24,902 nucleotides of DNA, taken from positions 1-24,902 of the forward strand of contig JAZNIW010000034.1 in NCBI GenBank assembly GCA_045577695.1, in the 5' to 3' direction. Below are positions 7,363 through 14,967 of this stretch, in pieces. This DNA comes from UMGS1279 sp045577695 (lineage in GTDB: Bacteria; Bacillota; Clostridia; Oscillospirales; Acutalibacteraceae). Both the position numbers and the translations under genes were made by a program. The notes beneath the pieces were generated by a model, which was given only the letters and a program-made list of their open reading frames with translations, had not been told where the DNA came from and searched no databases. Numbering within the stretch: position 1 is the first letter of the stretch; each line of letters begins with the position of its first letter.

Positions 7363-9032
7363 ACCAAAACACCTCCAATCAACACCAAAACCGGCACGAC
7401 GTACATACATACCACCCGTACGGTCGCTTTTTGGGCATCCGAAAGGGTCATAGATGTAACACCGGTGATTTTGGGCAAGAAATACATTCCCGAACTATCC
7501 CGTCCGGCGGTTGCGTTAATAACGGTAATGGCATATTCCATATTGCCGACCACGTCATATTCAAACCATTTCTCGTCAATAAAATCAACACTGGCAAAAT
7601 AGCCGACATAACTGGAAACGTCTTCATAATTGGCATCCGAAACCGAATCGGCCGTTATCATAATAATCGGCATTTCTTTTTGTTTGGCACTGCTGGGCGG
7701 TGTATAGCCGGCCTTGGTGCCAACCGGAGCCTCCACAGCGTAAGGGCTGGTCTGCATTAGAACGTGACTTACACGAGAACCGTTTTCTTCATAGGCTTGT
7801 TCCAAGGCGACGTTGTTGCCCGAAAGATACAATTTTTCGGTTTCATTCAAACTGGCCGTCATTTCATTTTTCTGTTGGAAAAGGAAGAAATCATTTTTAT
7901 CACGATACTGAGCATTGGTTTCGTAAGCCATACCATCAAGCACACGAATACCCCATTCTTCCATAAATTGATTGAGGTTGGGGGTGGCCGGTGCTGCGGT
8001 ATTGCCAAAGACCAAAAAGCTCTTTCCACGTTTTCCGTTATTATCCAAATACGCATCCAACACACGCAGTTCTGATGCAGAAAGATCCGAAACCGGAGAA
8101 ACCAATAAAACCATCTGTACGTCTTTTAAAGCTCCGGTCGTTAGGGTGCTTTCGATTTCTTGTACTTCAAAGTTGTAGCCTTCCAACGACTCCAACAAAG
8201 TGTCTGCCGCCCCTTTTTCAGCATGACCTGTCAACAACGCAATGTTGGCTTTTTTGCTGGCCGCAACGGTGTAAATCGCACCTGAAAGTTCCGATTCAAT
8301 ATTGGAGGAAACAATCGTGTAAACCCCCATTCCATACATTGCACCGCCGTTGGAACTGTCATACAGTTCGTAAATATCTTCAAAGGTGATAACCGAAACA
8401 AAGGACTTTTCTTTACCATCCACCTCGCGCGAACAGCGAACCAAAATATCTCCGTATTGAATGGAGATGTCACTGTCACTCTCCAAAGCGTTGAAACTTG
8501 GTGTCTGGGGGTCGACATATTTCACCTTGATATTTTTGTTGTATTTTGAATAACTTTCCAACAACACAACAGTTTGATTGAAGTAGTTGTAAGGAGTGGA
8601 GTTCTCTTGCACGAAATAGTTGTTGTAAGCATAGTTTACCATTTCGCTTCCTGTATATCCTTCGCGGGTAGCACAAACAATGAGTTCTACCTCTTTGTCG
8701 ATGCCTTTAATGAATTCAATGTTTTCCGGCGTTAAAGAATTGGAACGATCGGTCGTAACATCAATCGTAGTGGGCAAGCGTTGCGCCAAAAGGGTGGAAA
8801 GTAAATTCACCAGCACCAAAACCGCCACCAAAACCACCGTGAAAATTAAAGCATAGGTGTTGCGTTTAGCCAAATGAATATTTTTCATTTTAGCATTTTC
8901 TTTTTTCGGTTTTCTTTTCTTTGCAACTTTGTTGTCATTTTCTTCGGTCGCTACCGATTCCACCACGTCGTTGGATTCGGATACCGTCGATTCCATGCCT
9001 TCTTGCAGGTTTTTATCTTCTTTGTATTGCAT
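7338..9032 (-). CDS. GldG-like ABC transporter auxiliary protein
   Basis: 564 residues. A charged cytoplasmic N-terminus (1-57, with KKRKPKKENAK) precedes a membrane helix at about 60-83. A large extracytoplasmic GldG/ABC_transp_aux domain follows (VTTDRSNSLTPENIEFIKGI near its start, ALLTGHAEKG in the middle), and a C-terminal helix at about 537-558 ends in WLWRKNR. The start is the ATG with AAAGGAGG 8 nt upstream; a TTG eight codons earlier is less well placed and overlaps the preceding stop. The 5' ribosome site overlaps the permease stop codon, so translation is coupled. In Bacteroidetes GldG partners GldA/GldF in gliding; here, in a Firmicute, the role is unknown and probably concerns the envelope. 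Confidence 0.82.
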   Translation of the reverse strand: MQYKEDKNLQEGMESTVSESNDVVESVATEENDNKVAKKRKPKKENAKMKNIHLAKRNTYALIFTVVLVAVLVLVNLLSTLLAQRLPTTIDVTTDRSNSLTPENIEFIKGIDKEVELIVCATREGYTGSEMVNYAYNNYFVQENSTPYNYFNQTVVLLESYSKYNKNIKVKYVDPQTPSFNALESDSDISIQYGDILVRCSREVDGKEKSFVSVITFEDIYELYDSSNGGAMYGMGVYTIVSSNIESELSGAIYTVAASKKANIALLTGHAEKGAADTLLESLEGYNFEVQEIESTLTTGALKDVQMVLLVSPVSDLSASELRVLDAYLDNNGKRGKSFLVFGNTAAPATPNLNQFMEEWGIRVLDGMAYETNAQYRDKNDFFLFQQKNEMTASLNETEKLYLSGNNVALEQAYEENGSRVSHVLMQTSPYAVEAPVGTKAGYTPPSSAKQKEMPIIMITADSVSDANYEDVSSYVGYFASVDFIDEKWFEYDVVGNMEYAITVINATAGRDSSGMYFLPKITGVTSMTLSDAQKATVRVVCMYVVPVLVLIGGVLVWLWRKNR

Positions 9033-9046
9033 ATATTCCGCCTCCT

Positions 9047-9748
9047 TTACGCCCAACGTTTACGGTCTAATACCATATTGGTGAAAAACAAAAACAGTAC
9101 CGTTACACTGGCAAAAAACACAAGGTTTGAAAAATCCAGTTGTCCACTGGTAAATGCGTTGAATCGGCTTAAAAAAGAAATTTGAGTGCATACATTGGTA
9201 AACCACTCTTTTCCAACCGTTTGTGCAAAATAATCAATCTGCATAATAAAGAAGGCAACAACCATCCCGAAAATGCCGGAAATAATCTGGCTTTCGGTTA
9301 AGGCCGAAATGAATAAGCCGATGGATAAAATGGCAGACCCCAGTAACAAAATACCCAACAGATTACTCAAATACAGCAACCAGTTGACATCCGTGCTGAC
9401 AGCCAAAATAATTTGATAAACCGGCGACATTGCAAAGGGAAGCATAAACAAGGAAAGTGCCGCCAAAAATTTACCTACCACAATGCGCCAAAGTTTCACC
9501 GGCGCGGTCAACAGCACCTGGTCCACTTTTTGCCGCTTGTCCTCGCTAAACAGTCGCATCGTAATGATAGGAGAAACCAACAAGGCAATACTGGAAATGC
9601 TAATGAACAAAAAAGAGAGATTGGAATAGTTGCTTTCATACATAAAACTGAAGTACATTCCCATCAGCAACAGCATCACTGCCGTTACAATATACCCGAT
9701 GGGAGAAGTAAAGTAGGCTCTCATTTCTCGTTTATAAATGGCTCTCAT
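9047..9748 (-). CDS. ABC-2 type permease (GldF-like)
   Basis: 233 residues with six predicted membrane helices: about 16-36, 44-62, 92-114, 124-148, 152-174 and 208-226. MRAIYKREMRAYFTSPIGYI at the N-terminus and MRLFSEDKRQKVDQVLLTAPV after the second helix are typical of GldF/NosY-type ABC-2 permeases. The start ATG overlaps the stop of the ATPase gene in ATGA (9745-9748), with GGGGAGG upstream, so the two subunits are coupled. It should form the membrane channel for the ATPase encoded just before it. The transported substrate is unknown. Confidence 0.85.
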   Translation of the reverse strand: MRAIYKREMRAYFTSPIGYIVTAVMLLLMGMYFSFMYESNYSNLSFLFISISSIALLVSPIITMRLFSEDKRQKVDQVLLTAPVKLWRIVVGKFLAALSLFMLPFAMSPVYQIILAVSTDVNWLLYLSNLLGILLLGSAILSIGLFISALTESQIISGIFGMVVAFFIMQIDYFAQTVGKEWFTNVCTQISFLSRFNAFTSGQLDFSNLVFFASVTVLFLFFTNMVLDRKRWA

Positions 9749-10782
9749 AACGTTTCCTCCCCATATACGGCATCAAACACGGCCACCTCATCGGCCTCAT
9801 TAAGCGTTTTTGCGGCTTGTTTTTTAACAAAGGCTTTTTCCTTCATTTGATAAGTTCCTTCGGTCAATCGCAGGAAGATTTGTTCCAAAGTAAGCTCACG
9901 GGTGCGGAGTTCCAGAATCGGCCAGTTACGGTCGCTCATACGGACAAAAAGTTCGCGACGGACATCCTCCCCCGCTTTGGGCTCGATTTCAAAATCAAAC
10001 GAACCCTTTTCCACACTGCCCATCGAACGGATACTTTCTACCCCTTTTATCGAACCGATCAATTTCAGAATTTCATTTTCGGGGCCTTGTGCGCGCAGCA
10101 ACAAGGAATGGTCTTGTGACAGATTGTGCGAAAGATTTACCGCCGTATCGTCTGCCACGATATTACCCTCGTTGATGATGAGAATGCGTTGGCAGACGGC
10201 CTGAATCTCCGACAAAATGTGGGAACTTAAAATAATCGTGTGGTGCTTGCCGAGAGCCGCAATCAATTTGCGGATTTCAATAATCTGTTTGGGGTCCAAT
10301 CCAACCGTCGGCTCGTCCAAAATCAGAACATCGGGATTGCCGACCAAGGCCTGTGCAATACCAACGCGTTGACGGTATCCCTTGGAGAGATTTTTAATCA
10401 AACGATTCTCTACCTTATCGATATGTACCAATTTGCAAATTTCATCGATGTGGGGCCGTTTGGGAAATTTGACCGTCTTCAGATCATAAATAAAGTTTAA
10501 ATATTCCCGCACTGTCATATCGGGATAAAGAGGAGGATGCTCCGGCAAATAGCCGATATGTCTCTTGGCTTGTTCGGGGTTTTCCAAAATGTCATAGCCG
10601 CCAATCGTAACACTACCCTCGGTTAATGAAATGTAACCGGTGAGTATGTTCATAATGGTGGATTTACCGGCGCCGTTGGGACCTAAAAATCCAACAATTT
10701 CCCCTTCCGCAATGGAGAAGCTGGCGTCCTTAACCGCAACGTGATTGCCGTACCGCTTGGAAAGATTTTTTACTTCAATCAT
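9745..10782 (-). CDS. ABC transporter ATP-binding protein (GldA-like)
   Basis: 345 residues with a complete nucleotide-binding domain: Walker A GPNGAGKST (34-42), signature LSKGYRQR (132-139), Walker B VLILDEP (152-158), D-loop GLDP and switch His188 in SSHILSEI. The glutamate in YLPEHPPLYP takes the Q-loop place, a common variant in ABC-2 exporters of this type. Residues after about 300 form a C-terminal extension ending in an acidic tail. The start is the ATG with GGAGGT 7 nt upstream; a start 10 codons earlier would place the ribosome site inside the gene. First gene of the operon, so it sets expression of the permease, GldG-like and DUF4340 genes. Confidence 0.9.
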   Translation of the reverse strand: MIEVKNLSKRYGNHVAVKDASFSIAEGEIVGFLGPNGAGKSTIMNILTGYISLTEGSVTIGGYDILENPEQAKRHIGYLPEHPPLYPDMTVREYLNFIYDLKTVKFPKRPHIDEICKLVHIDKVENRLIKNLSKGYRQRVGIAQALVGNPDVLILDEPTVGLDPKQIIEIRKLIAALGKHHTIILSSHILSEIQAVCQRILIINEGNIVADDTAVNLSHNLSQDHSLLLRAQGPENEILKLIGSIKGVESIRSMGSVEKGSFDFEIEPKAGEDVRRELFVRMSDRNWPILELRTRELTLEQIFLRLTEGTYQMKEKAFVKKQAAKTLNEADEVAVFDAVYGEETL

Positions 10783-10828
10783 GCAAGGTACCTCCAAAAT
10801 TGTTAATGGCAAAAACCAAAGTTATTAT

Positions 10829-10849
10829 AGTTGTTCTTTTTGAACAACT
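10829..10849. promoter_or_regulatory. Palindrome in the 5' leader of the ABC operon
   Basis: AGTTGTTC (10829-10836) and GAACAACT (10842-10849) are perfect 8-bp arms around five Ts, between the operon promoter and its start codon. It is a candidate repressor operator or leader hairpin. No long U tract follows on the minus strand, so a terminator is unlikely. Confidence 0.45.
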
Positions 10850-10897
10850 TTTAAACATTTTTTAAACACATAAAAAATGATTTAAAAAATTCAATAT

Positions 10898-10926
10898 ATT
10901 ATAACATATTTACTTTCTCTTTGCAA
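10898..10926 (-). promoter_or_regulatory. Promoter of the ABC operon
   Basis: On the minus strand, -35 TTGCAA (10921-10926) and -10 TATAAT (10898-10903) are spaced 17 bp. Predicted transcription start is about 110 nt before the ATPase start codon. Confidence 0.7.
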
Positions 10927-11189
10927 TGGAAAAAGTAGCTTTTTACGGATTTTTTTATCCTTGACGTTCCTGTTCGTCAACGGCATTTTTTTAAGCGGTA
11001 TATCTTTCCATTTTTTTGCGTATACTAAAAAGCGAAAGCAAAAAAAGAAAAATTAGCAAAGTCCGTTTTTTTGGACACTGAACCTTCTATAATAGAAATA
11101 CAACGAACCGAAATTGCCAAAGTGAAGTTCGGATTTTTGAGATGAAAAAAGATGCTTTTTGAAAAGAAAAAAGTTTTTCAAAAAAAGAC
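10927..11189. other. AT-rich divergent intergenic spacer
   Basis: No gene is seen. The stretch is rich in A and T runs and holds small inverted repeats, notably TTGACG/CGTCAA (10961-10980) and GTCC/GGAC flanking T7. A TATAAT near 11090 lacks a good -35. It separates the divergent promoters of the ABC operon and the small SOS-type gene. Confidence 0.5.
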
Positions 11190-11218
11190 TTGACAAATTA
11201 TTTGTTCCGGTTTATAAT
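11190..11218 (+). promoter_or_regulatory. Consensus promoter of the small membrane protein gene
   Basis: -35 TTGACA (11190-11195) and -10 TATAAT (11213-11218) with a 17-bp spacer: a perfect vegetative promoter. Such strength fits a gene held down by a repressor. Confidence 0.9.
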
Positions 11219-11231
11219 GAATTCAGCAAAA

Positions 11232-11245
11232 AGAACAAATGTTCG
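11232..11245 (+). promoter_or_regulatory. LexA (SOS) operator
   Basis: AGAACAAATGTTCG matches the Gram-positive LexA box CGAACRNRYGTTYG at 13 of 14 positions (only the first base differs). It lies 14 bp downstream of a consensus -10, where bound repressor would block initiation or early elongation. The match is seen directly; LexA binding is inferred. Confidence 0.7.
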
Positions 11246-11316
11246 TTTTTCCATAAAGTCGGATAAATAAAAGATTTTTTACCTTTTTATACCAACAAAT
11301 ACGGAGGTTTTTAAAA

Positions 11317-11520
11317 ATGAATATTTCTCATACCTTGTTAACAATGGCAGAAGTTTTTTTCGGTTTGTTTTTGATTTGGGGCTTTTGGCATGAAGAAAAA
11401 GTCATCGAATGGGAAGACCGGTTGTTAGCCCGTATGGGAATTTTCCGTCGTCGCCGTCGTTCGGCCAAAATCACCCGTTTTGAAAACACCCTAAACCATC
11501 GCGAAAAAAACTGTATTTAA
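11317..11520 (+). CDS. Small single-pass membrane protein, predicted SOS-regulated
   Basis: A 67-residue protein of no recognised family. One hydrophobic helix at about 4-24 (LLTMAEVFFGLFLIWGFW) is followed by an acidic amphipathic stretch (HEEKVIEWEDRLLARM) and a basic tail with RRRRR at 44-48, predicting an N-out/C-in bitopic protein. The ribosome site GGAGGT lies 8 nt before the ATG, after a roughly 90-nt leader. Promoter and LexA box suggest induction by DNA damage. Small SOS membrane proteins in other bacteria halt division (YneA, SidA) or depolarise membranes (TisB), but no homology to these is visible. The gene is alone between its promoter and a strong terminator. Confidence 0.75.
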   Translation: MNISHTLLTMAEVFFGLFLIWGFWHEEKVIEWEDRLLARMGIFRRRRRSAKITRFENTLNHREKNCI

Positions 11521-11549
11521 TCTATTCCTTTTGTCTGTCTTTCAAACGC

Positions 11550-11598
11550 AAACAAGGGCACGCTGCCGAGTTGGCAGAGTGCCCTTGTTTGTTTATTT
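11550..11598. terminator. Terminator between the small gene and thrS
   Basis: AAACAAGGGCAC (11550-11561) pairs perfectly with GTGCCCTTGTTT (11579-11590), with an inner TGCC/GGCA stem. ATTTTTT follows on the plus strand. It probably also serves the converging thrS transcript, though its T tract there is weaker. Confidence 0.9.
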
Positions 11599-11599
11599 T

Positions 11600-13537
11600 T
11601 TATCTTGCTTTGGTATTGATTTCTTCCAAGATATCGGTCATAAACTGTTCGACGGTTTTTGCACCCTCATCCCCCTCTTTGCGAGAGCGAATCGAAAGGG
11701 TTCCGTCAGCCACTTCTTGGTCTCCGATAATAATCATATAGGGAATGCGTTGCATTCTGGCTTCGCGGATTTTGTACCCGATTTTTTCATTGCGGTCGTC
11801 CAGCTCGACTCGCATACCGGCATTTTGCATTTTTTGCAACACCGATTTTGCATAGTCAAAATGGCGGTCGGCAATGGGAAGTAGTTTAACTTGTACCGGT
11901 GCCAACCAAAGCGGGAAAAAGCCGGCGTATTTTTCAATCAACAGGGCCAAGGTGCGTTCGTAACAACCGATAGAGGTGCGGTGAATGATGTAGGGGTTTT
12001 TCTTTTGCCCGTCACGGTCAACATATTCCATACCGAATTTTTCCGCCAACATTTGGTCGATTTGAATGGTAATTAAGGTATCTTCCTTGCCGTGAACATT
12101 CTTAATTTGAATATCCAGCTTCGGACCATAAAAAGCGGCCTCCCCCACCCCGACTTTGTAGGGAATTTCGAGGTTGTCCAAAATATTCTTCATCACGCCT
12201 TGCGCCTCATCCCATTGTTCCGCTGTGCCGATGTATTTTTCACGGTCACTGGGGTCCCACTGGGAGAAACGGTAAGAAACATCCTCATAAAGGCCTAAGG
12301 TTTTCAACATATAGATCGCCAATTCCAAACAGCCGCGAAATTCGTCAGCCAACTGCTCAGGGGTACACATCAAATGCCCCTCGGAAATGGTGAACTGCCG
12401 CACCCGAATGAGTCCGTGCATTTCGCCCGATGCCTCGTTACGGAAAAGGGTTGAGGTTTCATTATACCGAAGTGGTAAATCACGGTAGGAGCGACTGCGG
12501 TTTAAGTAAGCCTGATATTGGAAAGGACACGTCATCGGCCGCAGAGCAAATACCTCGTCGTCCTCTTCGGGGTCACCCAAAACAAACATACCATCGCGAT
12601 AATGGTCCCAGTGACCCGAAACTTTATACAAATCCGATTTTGCCATCAGGGGCGTTTTGGTGAGTTGCCAGCCGCGTTTTTGCTCCTCATCTTCCACAAA
12701 GCGTTGCAATAACTGAATCATACGGGCACCCTTGGGCAACATAATGGGCAACCCCTGACCGATGATATCCGAAGTGGTAAAAAGCTCCATCTCACGGCCG
12801 AGTTTGTTGTGATCGCGCTTTTTGGCCTCTTCCAAAGCAGTTAAATGTTCTTCCAGCAGAGAAGCTTTTGGAAAAGCAGTGCCGTAGACGCGTTGCAACA
12901 TTTTGCGATTGGAATCACCTCGCCAATATGCACCGGTCGCCGAGGTCAATTTAAAGGCCTTGATGCTACCCGTAGACATTAGATGCGCGCCGGCACATAG
13001 ATCGGTAAAATCACCCTGACGGTAAAAACTGATTTGAGCCTCTTCGGGCAAATCGGAAATAAGTTCAACCTTATACGGCTCGTTTTTCTCTTCGAAATAA
13101 CGCAGGGCTTCCTCCCGTGGCAGAGTAAAGCGTTCTAAGGGCAAATCCTCTTTAACGATTTTTTTCATTTCAGCCTCAATTAGCCCCAATACCTCGGCAG
13201 TGAAAACCGTTTCAGTATCGAAATCGTAATAGAACCCGTTTTCGACAGCGGGACCAATGGCTAATTTCGTTTCGGGGAACAGGCGTTTAACCGCCTGTGC
13301 CAAAACGTGGGATGCGGTATGGCGGAAGGTGAATTTTCCGTACTCCTCCTCAAAGGTGAGTAATTCCAATGTGCTATCCTCGGTCAAGGGGGTGCGCAAG
13401 TCACACTCCACCCCGTTTATTTTCGCGGCGCAAACCGCCTTGGCCAAACCGGCACCAATCGACTGTGCTACGGCAAAAGGGGTAATCCCCGCTTCGTATT
13501 CTTTGACTACGCCGCCTTTTAAGGTCAGTTGAATCAT
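11600..13537 (-). CDS. thrS: Threonine--tRNA ligase
   Basis: 645 residues, normal full length. Charges tRNA-Thr with threonine in the cytosol. Residues 1-62 form the TGS domain. The editing domain (about 65-225) has His73/His77 in RHTASH and Cys181/His185 in CAGAH. The class II core (about 245-535) has motif 2 RNEASGEMHGLIRVRQF and the zinc ligands Cys337 (MTCP), His388 and His519. The anticodon-binding domain starts near 548 (VQVKLLPIAD). The MTCPFQ form instead of MNCPGH is a known variant in Clostridia. The start is ATG with an AGAGAGG site; an upstream in-frame start would lie inside the terminator region of the leader. Controlled by the T-box leader described separately. Confidence 0.96.
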   Translation of the reverse strand: MIQLTLKGGVVKEYEAGITPFAVAQSIGAGLAKAVCAAKINGVECDLRTPLTEDSTLELLTFEEEYGKFTFRHTASHVLAQAVKRLFPETKLAIGPAVENGFYYDFDTETVFTAEVLGLIEAEMKKIVKEDLPLERFTLPREEALRYFEEKNEPYKVELISDLPEEAQISFYRQGDFTDLCAGAHLMSTGSIKAFKLTSATGAYWRGDSNRKMLQRVYGTAFPKASLLEEHLTALEEAKKRDHNKLGREMELFTTSDIIGQGLPIMLPKGARMIQLLQRFVEDEEQKRGWQLTKTPLMAKSDLYKVSGHWDHYRDGMFVLGDPEEDDEVFALRPMTCPFQYQAYLNRSRSYRDLPLRYNETSTLFRNEASGEMHGLIRVRQFTISEGHLMCTPEQLADEFRGCLELAIYMLKTLGLYEDVSYRFSQWDPSDREKYIGTAEQWDEAQGVMKNILDNLEIPYKVGVGEAAFYGPKLDIQIKNVHGKEDTLITIQIDQMLAEKFGMEYVDRDGQKKNPYIIHRTSIGCYERTLALLIEKYAGFFPLWLAPVQVKLLPIADRHFDYAKSVLQKMQNAGMRVELDDRNEKIGYKIREARMQRIPYMIIIGDQEVADGTLSIRSRKEGDEGAKTVEQFMTDILEEINTKAR

Positions 13538-13561
13538 CGTTTCGCTTCCTCTCTCATTTGT

Positions 13562-13832
13562 TAAAAAAATAAACCCCCACCCCAATTATGGGATGAAGGC
13601 ATAATCTGCTTCCACGGTTCCACCCAAATTGCACCAATAAGTGCCACTTGATGAAAGGGCGCTTGCGCGCCGATTTCGAGTTGATAACGCAACCACGCGG
13701 CCGCCTTATTTCGGTCGGCTCTCGGGGGTGGTGTTCGCGACATTTTCGGTTCCCCATCGGCTTTCAGCCACGGCCGATGCTCTCTTTTTGGGAGGAAAAT
13801 AGGCTACTGTCCCCTTCAACGATTTCCTTTTT
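13562..13832 (-). promoter_or_regulatory. T-box riboswitch leader of thrS
   Basis: The minus-strand leader holds the T-box core GGGTGGAACCGTGG (13612-13625), which pairs with the NCCA end of uncharged tRNA. About 13 nt beyond it is a terminator hairpin (CTTCATCCC with GGGGTGGGG, 13575-13598) ending in TTTATTTTTTT. Upstream sequence folds into a long Stem I region with an ACC triplet followed by A near 13730-13732, the expected Thr specifier. Uncharged tRNA-Thr should switch on readthrough. Specifier assignment is by eye; the T-box core and terminator are clear. Confidence 0.9.
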
Positions 13833-13836
13833 TCTA

Positions 13837-13865
13837 ATGATACCGCACAAAGCAAAAAATGTCAA
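13837..13865 (-). promoter_or_regulatory. Promoter of the thrS T-box transcript
   Basis: On the minus strand, -35 TTGACA (13860-13865) and -10 TATCAT (13837-13842) are spaced 17 bp, directly before the T-box leader. Confidence 0.8.
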
Positions 13866-13917
13866 GAGGTGATTTGAAAGCAAAACACCATTTCCCCTTT
13901 TCTTTGAGGTGCCGCAG

Positions 13918-13947
13918 TTGACAAAGAATCCTGCCATATGGTATAGT
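13918..13947 (+). promoter_or_regulatory. Promoter of the prmA unit
   Basis: -35 TTGACA (13918-13923) and -10 TATAGT (13942-13947), spacer 18 bp, 41 bp before prmA. Divergent from the thrS promoter, with about 50 bp between the two -35 boxes. Confidence 0.75.
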
Positions 13948-13988
13948 AATATTTTAAGATAGAAAACATCGGAAAGGACGAACCTCGA

Positions 13989-14912
13989 ATGGATTGGACC
14001 GAAATTGTCATTCAAGTACCAACCGCCCACACCGAACAAGCCGCCGCTATTGCGAATATGACGGTTTCACACGGAATATATATTGAAGATTATTCCGACT
14101 TGGAAGCCGGGGCTTGGGAGATTGCCCACATAGATTTAATTGATGAGGATTTATTAAAAAACGACCGCAATCACTCCTTGATTCACATTTATCTCTCGAA
14201 AGAGGTCAACCCCACCGAGAGTGTAGAATATATTACCGAACGGTTAACCTTCCTTGGCATTGAACACAAAGTAAGACAAACCGATATCTCGGAAGAAGAA
14301 TGGGAAAACAACTGGAAGCAGTTCTTCAAATGCACCGAAATCGGCCAACGCCTTTGTGTGCGCCCGTGTTGGGAAGAATATGAAAACAAAGAAAATCGTG
14401 TGATTTTAAGCATTGACCCCGGCGCCGCCTTTGGCACCGGCACCCACGCCACAACCTCAATGTGTTTGGAGTTGTTGGAAGAACTTATCACTCCGCAACA
14501 AACGGTATTGGATATCGGCGCGGGCAGTGGTATTTTATCGGTAGCCGCCGTTTTATTAGGCGCCGAAAAGGCCGATGGGGTGGATATTGACCCCGTTGCC
14601 GTGCGGGTTGCAAAAGAAAACGCCACCTTGAACTTTGTGCAGGACAAAACCCATTATATTCTGGGTGATTTGGATAAGGAAATCACCGAACAATACGATA
14701 TTGTGGTGGCCAACATTGTAGCCGATGCCATTATTGCACTGTCCGCATCCGCCGGCCGCCGTATGAAAGAAAAGGGCTTGTTTCTTTGTTCCGGCATTAT
14801 TGATTTGCGCGCGGAAGAAGTAAAGGCCGCTTTGGAAGCACAAGGTTTTCGTATCTTGCGCCGTGTCACCAAGCAAAACTGGGTGGCTTTTTTAGCAGAC
14901 CGACCGCAATAA
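13989..14912 (+). CDS. prmA: Ribosomal protein L11 methyltransferase
   Basis: 307 residues, full length. Transfers methyl groups from S-adenosylmethionine to ribosomal protein L11. The N-terminal substrate-recognition domain (1-100) leads to WENNWK (105-110), a family hallmark. The methyltransferase domain shows DPGAAFGTGTHATT (143-156), SAM motif I VLDIGAGSGIL (173-183), acidic motif DGVDIDPVA (197-204) and the motif IV-like VVANIVADAI. The start is ATG with AAAGGA 11 nt upstream, somewhat long but the only good choice. It is followed at 55 bp by prfB without an intervening terminator, so the two probably share a transcript of translation-related genes. Confidence 0.95.
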   Translation: MDWTEIVIQVPTAHTEQAAAIANMTVSHGIYIEDYSDLEAGAWEIAHIDLIDEDLLKNDRNHSLIHIYLSKEVNPTESVEYITERLTFLGIEHKVRQTDISEEEWENNWKQFFKCTEIGQRLCVRPCWEEYENKENRVILSIDPGAAFGTGTHATTSMCLELLEELITPQQTVLDIGAGSGILSVAAVLLGAEKADGVDIDPVAVRVAKENATLNFVQDKTHYILGDLDKEITEQYDIVVANIVADAIIALSASAGRRMKEKGLFLCSGIIDLRAEEVKAALEAQGFRILRRVTKQNWVAFLADRPQ

Positions 14913-14967
14913 CCCCCTTTTTTATAAAATGAAAATAATCCCCTTTTTTTGAGGTGAGGAGTACAGT

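Noticed and set aside
7431..8389. Plus-strand frames opposite the GldG-like gene
   Set aside because: No ribosome sites or promoters, and the opposite strand holds a well-supported gene with domain and membrane features.
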